Of a DNA stretch of 7,693 nucleotides, positions 1 through 6,031 are shown piece by piece. This DNA comes from an uncultured Paracoccaceae bacterium. GTDB taxonomy: Bacteria > Pseudomonadota > Alphaproteobacteria > Rhodobacterales > Rhodobacteraceae. Each line of letters opens with the position of its first letter. Positions within the stretch are counted from its first letter, which is position 1. The notes under the pieces are model-generated. The model worked only from the letters and a program-made list of their open reading frames with translations, did no database searches and was not told the origin of the DNA. The stretch covers positions 1 to 7,693 of the forward strand of contig CALESR010000135.1 in assembly GCA_937907485.1 (NCBI GenBank). Direction: 5' to 3'. A program made the position numbers and the translations under genes.

Positions 1-2
1 GC

Positions 3-74
3 CGCGCCGATCTGCGCGACGAGCTGGAAGACTATATCTATGACATGATGGCCATGCGCCAAGCGGCCGAATGA
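3..74 (+). CDS. C-terminal end of an unidentified protein (partial)
   Basis: An open frame enters from the left edge of the window and ends at TGA 72-74. The visible residues read RADLRDELEDYIYDMMAMRQ followed by AAE. The stretch is charged and acidic in its first half and would suit a C-terminal amphipathic helix. I cannot assign a family from 23 residues. The frame is believed real because it runs without a stop to the edge and is followed 26 bases later by a strong hairpin terminator on the same strand. Its function and any link to the glycan genes downstream are unknown; the terminator suggests a separate transcription unit. Confidence 0.6.
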   Translation, partial: RADLRDELEDYIYDMMAMRQAAE

Positions 75-100
75 GCCACCGCGCCTGAGCGATCAACGCC

Positions 101-130
101 AGAGGGGGCAACAGCCCCCTCTTCGCCTTT
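101..130 (+). terminator. Rho-independent-type terminator hairpin
   Basis: A perfect 9-bp stem, AGAGGGGGC (101-109) with GCCCCCTCT (114-122), closes an AACA loop and is followed by a short, imperfect T-rich stretch (TCGCCTTT, 123-130). It lies 26 bases after the stop of the partial left-edge gene and ahead of the first glycosyltransferase, so it probably separates the two units. The weak T-tract is common in high-GC alphaproteobacteria. Confidence 0.75.
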
Positions 131-157
131 GTCGGATTCACGCCCGCGGAAATTTAG
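129..157 (+). promoter_or_regulatory. Candidate promoter for the glycan cassette
   Basis: TTGTCG (129-134) and ATTTAG (152-157) are spaced by 17 bases, an acceptable sigma70-like arrangement, just after the terminator and 29 bases before the first glycosyltransferase start. The match is only moderate and no experiment supports it. The position, the only gap between the terminator and the first gene, is the main argument. Confidence 0.3.
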
Positions 158-186
158 GGCAAGATGCGGCGCAAGGCAGGGGCGCG

Positions 187-1209
187 ATGGGCAGGTTGGG
201 CGAGGTCTGGGCAGATTACCGGTGGCGCAAGCGGCGTCAGCGCCTGCTGCTGCGCGCCCTGCGCAAACGCCACGAGATCCGCCCGGTGATCGACCGCACC
301 GATGCGATCCGGCCCGGTGACGTGCTGGCCTTCCTGACCCTGCGCAACGAGGCGCACCGGCTGCCCTTCTTCCTGCAACATTACCGCGCGCTCGGCGTGC
401 GGCACTTTCTGGCCGTCGACAATGCCAGCGACGATGGCGGCGACGGGGTCTTGGCCGCGCAGCCGGATGTCTCGCTGTGGCGCACGCAGGCCAGCTACCG
501 GGCCTCGCGTTTTGGCATGGACTGGCTGCAGGGCCTGCTGATGCGGCACGGGCACGGGCATTGGTGCCTGACCGTCGATGCCGATGAACTGCTGATCTAT
601 CCGCACCACGACAGCCGCCCGCTGCCCGCGCTGACCGACTGGCTCGAGGCCCAGGGCGAGGCGGCCTTTGGCGCGCTGATGCTCGACCTTTACCCCAAAG
701 GGCCGCTCGACACCGCGACGCATCACCCCGGACAGGACCCGACCGAGGTGCTGGGCTGGTATGACAGCGGCAATTATACCATCACGCTGAAACCCGATCT
801 GGGCGCATTGTGGATTCAGGGCGGCCCACGGTCGCGCCAGTTCTTTGCCCAGACCCCGCAGCGGGGGCCGACCCTGACCAAGGTGCCGCTGGTGAAATGG
901 CACTGGCGCTATGCGTGGCTGAACTCGACCCACAGCCTGCTGCCGCGCGGGCTGAACCGCATCCATGATGCCGACGGCGGCGAAAAACCCTCGGGCGTGC
1001 TGCTGCACACCAAGTTCCTGCCCGGCATTGGCGACAAATCGACCGAGGAAAAGTCCCGCCGCCAGCATTTCGGCGCCCCGGGCGAGTTCGACGCCTATTA
1101 CGACGCGCTCGCCGCCGCGCCGGACCTGTGGCACCCGGCCTCGACCCCGTGGCGCGGTTGGCGGCAACTCGAGGCTCAGGGGCTGATGTCGCGCGGGGGT
1201 TGGGGGTAA
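187..1209 (+). CDS. Glycosyltransferase, family 2-like (first of a tandem pair)
   Basis: This 340-residue protein resembles the Glyco_tranf_2_4 type of GT-A-fold glycosyltransferase common in Rhodobacteraceae. It probably transfers a sugar from a nucleotide-sugar donor to a surface glycan on the cytoplasmic side; donor and acceptor cannot be read. The N-terminal basic stretch (about 13-32) leads into TLRNEAHRLPFFLQHYRALG (about 51-70), the usual opening strand-helix of this family. DNASDDG follows at 78-84, then the putative metal-binding motif D131-A-D133-E134. There is no signal peptide or membrane segment. The ATG at 187 has a purine-rich AAGGCAGGGG upstream; the earlier ATG at 164 is in another frame. 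The next gene is a clear paralog, similar along the whole length (shared QASY.ASRFGMDW, YPKGP, WIQGGPR, LLPRGLN, GGEK.SG). I am confident of the family, not of the substrate. Confidence 0.88.
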   Translation: MGRLGEVWADYRWRKRRQRLLLRALRKRHEIRPVIDRTDAIRPGDVLAFLTLRNEAHRLPFFLQHYRALGVRHFLAVDNASDDGGDGVLAAQPDVSLWRTQASYRASRFGMDWLQGLLMRHGHGHWCLTVDADELLIYPHHDSRPLPALTDWLEAQGEAAFGALMLDLYPKGPLDTATHHPGQDPTEVLGWYDSGNYTITLKPDLGALWIQGGPRSRQFFAQTPQRGPTLTKVPLVKWHWRYAWLNSTHSLLPRGLNRIHDADGGEKPSGVLLHTKFLPGIGDKSTEEKSRRQHFGAPGEFDAYYDALAAAPDLWHPASTPWRGWRQLEAQGLMSRGGWG

Positions 1210-1233
1210 TCAACCTGCGGGAAAGATTTGTGT

Positions 1234-1261
1234 TTGATCCTGAAAAGTCACGGGGTATTCC
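1234..1261 (+). promoter_or_regulatory. Weak candidate promoter between the paired glycosyltransferases
   Basis: TTGATC (1234-1239) and TATTCC (1256-1261) are 16 bases apart inside the 70-base gap between the two glycosyltransferase genes. The gap is the longest inside the cassette and is locally AT-richer than its surroundings. This could allow independent expression from the second gene onward, but read-through from upstream is equally possible. Confidence 0.22.
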
Positions 1262-1279
1262 GGACGGATCAGGCAGGGA

Positions 1280-2305
1280 ATGGCAGGTGCACGGTTGGGG
1301 ATTCTGACGTCTTACCGGCTGCGGTGGATGCGCAAGCGCTGGCTGTTGCGGGCCCGCAGAAAGGGGCGCGAGCTGTCGCCTCTGGCCGACCGCATGCGCC
1401 AGACGACGCCGCGCGACGTGCTGCTGCTGGCAACGCTGCGCAACGAACGCGTGCGGCTGCCGTATTTCCTGAAATATTACCGCGATCTGGGCGTCGGGCA
1501 TTTTCTGTTTGTCGACAACGGCTCGGACGATGGCTCGGCGCAGTATCTGGCGGCGCAGCCCGATGTGTCGGTCTGGACCACGCAGGCCAGCTACAAGGCG
1601 TCGCGCTTTGGCATGGACTGGATGAACGCGCTCCTGGCCCGCTATGCGCATGGCCGCTGGGCGCTGGTGGTCGATGTCGATGAGTTCTTCGTCTATCCGT
1701 TCTGCGACACCCGCCCGCTGCGCGCGCTGACCGACTGGCTCGATGACGCCGGGCTGCGCAGCTTCGGCACGCTCTTGCTGGACATGTATCCCAAAGGGCC
1801 GGTGATGGAGCAACCCTGCATCGAGGGCAGCAATCCCTTCGAGATCGCCGCGTGGTTCGACGGCGGCAATTACACCATCGCGCGCAACCCGCTGAACCGC
1901 AATCTGTGGATTCAGGGCGGGCCACGGGCGCGGGCGTTCTTTGCCGATCAGCCAAACGCGGCGCCCGCGCTCAACAAGATCCCGCTGGTGAAATGGGACC
2001 GCGCCTATGCCTTTGTCAGCTCGACGCACATGATCCTGCCGCGCGGGCTCAATCTGACTTATGACACCTCGGGCGGTGAAAAGGCCTCGGGCTGCCTGCT
2101 GCACGCGAAATTCCTCGCGACGCTGGGCGACAAGGCCCGCGAGGAGGTCGAGCGCGGCGAGCATTACGCCGGCGGGCGCGAGTATCACGCCTATGCCGCC
2201 GGGCTTGAGGATCGCACCGATCTGTGGACCAAATGGTCCGAACGCTTCATCAACTGGCGCCAGCTGGAAATCATGGGGCTGATGTCAAAGGGTAACTGGG
2301 CATGA
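1280..2305 (+). CDS. Glycosyltransferase, family 2-like (second of a tandem pair)
   Basis: This 341-residue protein is a full-length paralog of the preceding gene and most likely arose by tandem duplication; by eye roughly half the residues match. It carries the same landmarks: TLRNERVRLPYFLKYYRDLG near 52-71, DNGSDDG at 79-85 and the putative metal site D132-V-D134-E135, in the usual form DVDEF. Toward the C-terminus WIQGGPRARAFFADQ, MILPRGLNL and GGEKASGCLLHAKFL match the first copy. Divergence around the DxD site and in the segment after YPKGP (VMEQPCIEGSNPFE here, LDTATHHPGQDPTE in the first copy) suggests different donor or acceptor use. AGGCAGGGA directly before ATG 1280 is a possible ribosome site and resembles the sequence before the first copy. 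The stop overlaps the next gene's start as ATGA, indicating translational coupling. No membrane segment is visible. The substrate is unknown. Confidence 0.9.
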   Translation: MAGARLGILTSYRLRWMRKRWLLRARRKGRELSPLADRMRQTTPRDVLLLATLRNERVRLPYFLKYYRDLGVGHFLFVDNGSDDGSAQYLAAQPDVSVWTTQASYKASRFGMDWMNALLARYAHGRWALVVDVDEFFVYPFCDTRPLRALTDWLDDAGLRSFGTLLLDMYPKGPVMEQPCIEGSNPFEIAAWFDGGNYTIARNPLNRNLWIQGGPRARAFFADQPNAAPALNKIPLVKWDRAYAFVSSTHMILPRGLNLTYDTSGGEKASGCLLHAKFLATLGDKAREEVERGEHYAGGREYHAYAAGLEDRTDLWTKWSERFINWRQLEIMGLMSKGNWA

Positions 2306-3996
2306 GTGCGCGTCTGGGTTTCATCATGCTGGTGCACACCGCGCTCGACCGCGCGGCGCAGGTCGCGCGCTTTGTCGCGCAGGCGGGCAGCCCCTTGGTG
2401 ATCCATGTCGATGCCCGCGTCCCCGAGGCCGCGCGCAAGACGCTGGCCGAATCGCTGGCCGATCTGCCCGATGTGCGCTTTTGCCCTCGCCACCGGGGCG
2501 AATGGGGCACCTGGTCGCTGGTCGCCGCCATGCAATCGGCCTCGACCCTGCTGCTGGCCCAGTTTCCGCGCGTCGAGCGGGTCTATGCCATGTCGGGCGC
2601 CTGCCTGCCCCTGCGGCCGGTGGCCGATCTGGCGGCCTGGCTTGACCGCCACCCCGACACCGATTTCATCGAATCGGTCAACGTGGCCGATGTGAACTGG
2701 ACAAAGGGCGGCCTCAGCGAGGAACGCTTTACCCTCTGGTTCCCCTTTGCCTTCAAGCGGCGCAAATGGCTCTTTGACCGCGCCGTCGATCTGCAACGCC
2801 TGCTGGGGGTGCGGCGCGACATCCCGGACCAGATCGTGCCGCATATCGGCTCGCAATGGTGGTGCCTGACGCGGCGCACGCTGGACGCGATCCTCACCGA
2901 CCCGATGCGCCCGCATTACGACCGCTATTTCAGGCGCGTCTGGATTCCTGACGAAAGCTATTTTCAAAGCCTCGTGCGGCTGCACGCCCGCCGCATCGAA
3001 AGCCGCACGCCGACGCTGGGCAAGTTCGACCATCAGGGCCGCCCGCATGTGTTCTATGACGACCATCTGCAACTGCTGCGCCGGTCCGAGTGTTTCATGG
3101 CGCGCAAGATCTGGCCGGGGGCCGGGCGGCTCTATGAGCATTTCCTCACCCCGCGTGAGGCGGGCAGCGACGCCGAACCGCAGCCCAGCCGCATCGACCG
3201 CCATTTCGCCCGCGCCACCGCCCAGCGGGTGCGGGGGCGGGCGGGCCTCTACATGGCCAGCCGCTTTCCCGGCAAGAACCGCGAAAACGGCAAGACGGCC
3301 GAGCCCTATTCCGTCTTTCAGGGTTTTGCCGAGGTGTTTCAGGATTTCGAGGGCTGGCTGGCCGCCGTCGCCGCTTGCCGGGTGCACGGCCATCTCTTTG
3401 CCCCGCACAAGGCCGAATTCGCCGGGCGCGAAAAGGTCTTTACCGGCGGCCTATCGGACAGCGCCAGCCTGCGCGACTATAACCCGCGGGCGTTTCTGAC
3501 CAACCTGCTGTGGTCCACCCGGGGCGAGCGCCAGTGCTTCCAGTTCGGCCCCGGCGATACGCAGGGGGCGGGGTTCGATCTGCTCTGGTTCATGGCGACC
3601 GATTCGAACGCGCAGATCTCGCTAATCTCCGGCGCATGGGCGGTGCCGCTCTATCGCTCGGGCGGCGATTTCGCCAAGTTGCGGCGCGAGGCCGCGCGGC
3701 TGCAGCGCATCGAGATGCAGATGATCGAGATCCTGCAATCGCCTTGGGTGCGCGCCCGCATCCGGATCTGGACGATGGCCGAGTTCCTCGAAAACCCCGC
3801 CGAGCCGCTGCAAACCCTGTTTGACGAGATCGCCCCCCATGCGCAGGCCCGGCTGATGCGCATTCCAGATCTGGTCGATCTGACCGGCTTTGGCAGCTTC
3901 CTGCAAGAGTTGCGCAATCAGGGCATGCAACCCGTGCTGATGGGCGATTTCCCGCAAGGCCCGGTCAGCCCCGACCCCCAGCACCGGATGAAATAA
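2302..3996 (+). CDS. Core-2/I-branching-type glycosyltransferase (GT14-like) with long C-terminal extension
   Basis: This 564-residue protein has two parts. Residues 1-260 match the Core-2/I-branching enzyme family (PF02485, GT14), which includes beta-1,6-N-acetylglucosaminyl- and xylosyltransferases. Landmarks are GFIMLVHT at the N-terminus, IHVDAR (34-39), HRGEWGTWSLV from 64, the family-typical MSGACLPLRP from 97, GSQWWCLTR (183-191) and PDESYFQ (216-222). E218 of PDE aligns with the proposed catalytic base of the family. Residues from about 285 to 564 form a separate region after a basic linker; it contains EPYSVFQGFAEVFQDFEGWL (334 on) and FGPGDTQGAGFDLLW. I believe this is the alphaproteobacterial DUF5927/DUF5928-type extension, but the accession is from memory. 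Its function is unknown. The start overlaps the previous stop (ATGA), with AAAGGG 9 bases upstream; the sulfotransferase follows after 3 bases. It probably adds a branching sugar to a surface glycan; the precise sugar cannot be called. Confidence 0.88.
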   Translation: MSARLGFIMLVHTALDRAAQVARFVAQAGSPLVIHVDARVPEAARKTLAESLADLPDVRFCPRHRGEWGTWSLVAAMQSASTLLLAQFPRVERVYAMSGACLPLRPVADLAAWLDRHPDTDFIESVNVADVNWTKGGLSEERFTLWFPFAFKRRKWLFDRAVDLQRLLGVRRDIPDQIVPHIGSQWWCLTRRTLDAILTDPMRPHYDRYFRRVWIPDESYFQSLVRLHARRIESRTPTLGKFDHQGRPHVFYDDHLQLLRRSECFMARKIWPGAGRLYEHFLTPREAGSDAEPQPSRIDRHFARATAQRVRGRAGLYMASRFPGKNRENGKTAEPYSVFQGFAEVFQDFEGWLAAVAACRVHGHLFAPHKAEFAGREKVFTGGLSDSASLRDYNPRAFLTNLLWSTRGERQCFQFGPGDTQGAGFDLLWFMATDSNAQISLISGAWAVPLYRSGGDFAKLRREAARLQRIEMQMIEILQSPWVRARIRIWTMAEFLENPAEPLQTLFDEIAPHAQARLMRIPDLVDLTGFGSFLQELRNQGMQPVLMGDFPQGPVSPDPQHRMK

Positions 3997-3999
3997 CCC

Positions 4000-5400
4000 A
4001 TGGGTTTTTCCTATTTCGTCGTCCTTGCCGAGATGCGCACCGGTTCGAACCTGCTGGAATCGAATCTCAACGCCTTTGCCGGGATCGAGTGTCACGGCGA
4101 GCTTTTCAACCCCGACTTCATCAATGATGCCGAGACGATGGAGTATCACGGCATCACCTATGCCCGGCGCCTGACCGACCCTCTGGCGCTGATCGACGCC
4201 ATCCGCACCGGGGCTGCGGGCATCCCCGGCTTTCGCCTCTTTCACAACCATGACCGCCGCGTCTGGGATCACGTGCTGGCCGACCCGGCCTGCGCCAAGG
4301 TGGTCTTGACCCGCAACCCGCTGGAATCCTTTGTTTCCCTGAAAATCGCCGAGGCGACGAATCAGTGGAAGATGGGCGATGTCCGCGGTCGCGGCGAGGC
4401 GCAGATCACCTTTGACGGCGATCAGTTCGAGGCCCATCTGTCGCGGCTTCAAGGCGTGCAACTGGACATCCAGCACCGGCTGCAGCTCAGCGCGCAGACG
4501 GCGTTCTATATCGGCTATGACGATGCCAATGACCTCGAGGTGCTGCACGGTCTGGCGCGCTGGCTGGGGGTGCGCGCGCGGATTTCCGACGTGCCGCGCT
4601 ATCTGAAGAAACAGAACCCCGAGCGCATGGATCAAAAGCTGACCAACCCTGAGGCCGTCGCGCAGGTTCTGGCCCGCATCGACCATTTCGACATGGGCCG
4701 CACGCCGAATTTCGAGGCCCGCCGCGGCCCCTTCCTGCCGGCCATCCATGCCGGGGCGCAGACGCCGTTGGTGTTCCTGCCGGTGCGCGGCGCGCCCGAG
4801 GACTCGGTGATCGACTGGCTGGCCACGCTCGACGGGGTGCCGCGCCCCCAGCTTGTGCGCGGCTTCGATCAGGGGCGGCTCGACGGGTGGCGGCGCGCGC
4901 ATCCGGGATTCCGCAGCTTTGCCGTGCTGCGCCACCCCCTGCATCGCGCGCATGACGCCTTTGTGCGCAAGGTCCTGACCGGCGAATTCAAGGAGGTGCG
5001 TGAACACATGGCGCGGCTCTTTGGCGTAACGCTGCAAGGGTCCGATCCCTTGCCGCCCGATGCGCACCGCGCCGCCTTCAAGGCCTATCTGCGGTTTTGC
5101 GACGCCGCGGTCTCGGGCCAGACCCGGATGCAGCCCTGGCCGATGTGGGCGACACAGGCGGCCAATCTGGAAGGCTATGCGCAGGTGATCCTGCCCGACC
5201 AGATCCTGCGCGAGGACCGGCTGGCCGAGGATCTGGACCAGCTTGCCCGCCGGATGGGCCATGTGAACCCGCCCGCCTGGCGACCCGAGGCTACGCCCGG
5301 CCTGGGCCTGGCGACGGTTCTGGATGACGAAATCATCGCCCTCTCGCGCAAGGCCTACCACCGTGACCATGACCAGTTCGGCTTTGTCGATCTGCCGTGA
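4000..5400 (+). CDS. NodH-like PAPS-dependent sulfotransferase, two-part
   Basis: This 466-residue protein resembles the sulfotransferases labelled nodulation protein NodH in Rhodobacteraceae. These move sulfate from PAPS to a carbohydrate. The 5'-phosphosulfate-binding loop is EMRTGSNLLES at 11-21, at the very N-terminus. CHGELF (31-36) and GFRLFHNHD are family-like. The 3'-phosphate-binding motif is LTRNPLESFVS (103-113), with R105 and S113 eight apart as in known sulfotransferases. Residues from about 245 on look like a second, degenerate sulfotransferase-like half: FLPVRGAPEDS (259-269) stands where a phosphosulfate loop would be, and VLRHPLHRAHDAF (309-321) copies the second motif but has D319 where serine is expected. 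The gene starts 3 bases after the Core-2 gene with only a weak ribosome site (GGATGAAA), so translational coupling is likely. It has no signal peptide. The acceptor is inferred to be the glycan made by the upstream enzymes. Confidence 0.87.
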   Translation: MGFSYFVVLAEMRTGSNLLESNLNAFAGIECHGELFNPDFINDAETMEYHGITYARRLTDPLALIDAIRTGAAGIPGFRLFHNHDRRVWDHVLADPACAKVVLTRNPLESFVSLKIAEATNQWKMGDVRGRGEAQITFDGDQFEAHLSRLQGVQLDIQHRLQLSAQTAFYIGYDDANDLEVLHGLARWLGVRARISDVPRYLKKQNPERMDQKLTNPEAVAQVLARIDHFDMGRTPNFEARRGPFLPAIHAGAQTPLVFLPVRGAPEDSVIDWLATLDGVPRPQLVRGFDQGRLDGWRRAHPGFRSFAVLRHPLHRAHDAFVRKVLTGEFKEVREHMARLFGVTLQGSDPLPPDAHRAAFKAYLRFCDAAVSGQTRMQPWPMWATQAANLEGYAQVILPDQILREDRLAEDLDQLARRMGHVNPPAWRPEATPGLGLATVLDDEIIALSRKAYHRDHDQFGFVDLP

Positions 5401-5415
5401 TCTGCGCGTCGTGAA

Positions 5416-5458
5416 TGGGAAAGGGGGCCCCAGTTTCCCGGAACCCCCCCTCTTCCCA
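5416..5458 (+). terminator. Hairpin after the sulfotransferase gene, probable terminator
   Basis: The left arm TGGGAA-A-GGGGG (5416-5427) pairs with CCCCC..TTCCCA within 5444-5458, leaving a one-base size difference in the internal bulge and a loop of about 16. It begins 15 bases after the stop at 5400. A competing, shorter fold uses GGGAAA (5417-5422) with TTTCCC (5434-5439). No T-tract follows on the + strand, so it may work with factors, or chiefly as an mRNA 3' end stabiliser. Confidence 0.55.
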
Positions 5459-5480
5459 CGTGCCCTTCGCACCACACGTG
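5457..5480. repeat. Paired CACGTG palindromes
   Basis: CACGTG occurs at 5457-5462 and again at 5475-5480, separated by 12 bases. Each copy is palindromic and the two can also pair as a 6-bp hairpin. The first copy starts at the end of the preceding hairpin. This may be another element of the convergent 3' region, or a chance GC-rich palindrome; no binding protein is implied. Confidence 0.35.
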
Positions 5481-5496
5481 AAGCTGGATATGTCCC

Positions 5497-5511
5497 GGGC
5501 CATCCTGGCCC
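5497..5511. repeat. Small inverted repeat
   Basis: GGGCCA (5497-5502) and TGGCCC (5506-5511) form a perfect 6-bp stem around a TCC loop. It lies between the ends of two convergent genes and has no T-tract on either side. It may contribute to transcript end formation; by itself it is weak evidence. Confidence 0.35.
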
Positions 5512-5546
5512 ACGAACACACCCTGCCATGTCGGCGCGGGCAAGGC

Positions 5547-5581
5547 AAAGAAACACTGCCCGGCATTTTCCTCAAATGCCG
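5547..5581 (-). terminator. Terminator of the DUF2853 gene
   Basis: On the - strand the stem CGGCATTT/AAATGCCG (5574-5581 with 5561-5568) is a perfect 8-bp hairpin with a 5-base loop. It is followed after a short GC stretch by a T-rich run (complement of 5547-5553). It begins 11 bases beyond the stop of the DUF2853 gene, the right place for its terminator. Confidence 0.65.
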
Positions 5582-5592
5582 CGCATCCCGGA

Positions 5593-5934
5593 TCAGCCGT
5601 AAACGGCTTCCTTGCCGAAATGCTTGCACAGCATGTAGTAGAACACCGCGCGATACTTGTTGCGCTCGGACTTGCCATAGGTGGTGATCGCCGCCTGAAT
5701 CGCCTCGTCCAGCGCCGGGCCATCGGTCAGCCCCAGCTTCTTGACCAGGTATTTCTGCTTGACGGTTTCCAGCTCGGTCGGCTGGCTGGCGGCGACGGTG
5801 GCCGCATCCGCGTCATAGATCGACGGGCCGCAGCCGATCGTCACCTTGGTCAGCAGCGCCATGTCCGGCTCGATCTTGCATTTCGTGCGCAGATCCTCGG
5901 CGTATTTCGCGATCAGGTCGTCCCGACGTCCCAT
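5593..5934 (-). CDS. DUF2853 family protein
   Basis: This small protein of 113 residues belongs to the DUF2853 family (PF11015), compact soluble proteins of unknown function frequent in alphaproteobacteria. The recognisable core is EPDMALLTKVTIGCGPSIYD (22-41), followed by ADAATVAAS, ELETVKQKYLVKKLGL (54-69), PALDEAI and the C-terminal block YGKSERNKYRAVFYYMLCKH (86-105), ending FGKEAVYG. The start at ATG 5934 (MGRRDDLIAKYAEDL) is preferred because GGAG lies 8 bases upstream and family members start close to this point; the longer in-frame start at 6006 would add 24 residues that do not look like the family and would overlap the likely promoter. The gene has its own likely promoter and terminator, so it seems to be a single-gene unit. 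No function should be inferred from its neighbours. Confidence 0.92.
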   Translation of the reverse strand: MGRRDDLIAKYAEDLRTKCKIEPDMALLTKVTIGCGPSIYDADAATVAASQPTELETVKQKYLVKKLGLTDGPALDEAIQAAITTYGKSERNKYRAVFYYMLCKHFGKEAVYG

Positions 5935-5976
5935 GCAATAGTCTCCCTCTTGGTGCCACTCCGGCTTTGTCGCAAA

Positions 5977-6006
5977 ACCATACGGAGCGAAAATGCCTTC
6001 GTGCAA
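5977..6006 (-). promoter_or_regulatory. Candidate promoter of the DUF2853 gene
   Basis: On the - strand TTGCAC (complement 6001-6006) and TATGGT (complement 5977-5982) are 18 bases apart, placing a start site near 5970 and a leader of about 35 bases before ATG 5934. It lies in the 97-base gap after the PII-like gene. The -10 matches four of six consensus bases and the -35 three of six, so this is moderate. Confidence 0.4.
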
Positions 6007-6031
6007 GGGGAAAGGTTGGCGCGGGCTTCCC

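Noticed and set aside
154..1167. Long open frame on the - strand opposite the first glycosyltransferase
   Set aside because: It is the antisense of a well-recognised gene; the high G/C third-position bias keeps such frames open. The translation shows no recognisable motif.
1228..1683. Open frame starting in the gap between the two glycosyltransferases
   Set aside because: It overlaps the start of the second glycosyltransferase in another frame; the translation has no motif and no good ribosome site.
782..2188. 468-codon open frame on the - strand across both glycosyltransferase genes
   Set aside because: It spans two recognised + strand genes and their gap, with an Arg/Ala/Gly-rich translation and no family-like motif.
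2191..3408. 405-codon open frame on the - strand
   Set aside because: It is antisense to the Core-2-type gene, which has clear catalytic motifs, and has the composition typical of shadow frames.
3622..5556. 644-codon open frame on the - strand
   Set aside because: It is antisense to the sulfotransferase and to the end of the Core-2 gene. Despite its length there is no domain-like pattern and it runs across the terminator region.
5324..5687. Small + strand frames across the convergent intergenic region (5324-5602 and 5415-5687)
   Set aside because: They overlap the hairpins and the convincing DUF2853 gene on the other strand, and their Arg/Pro-rich translations look random.
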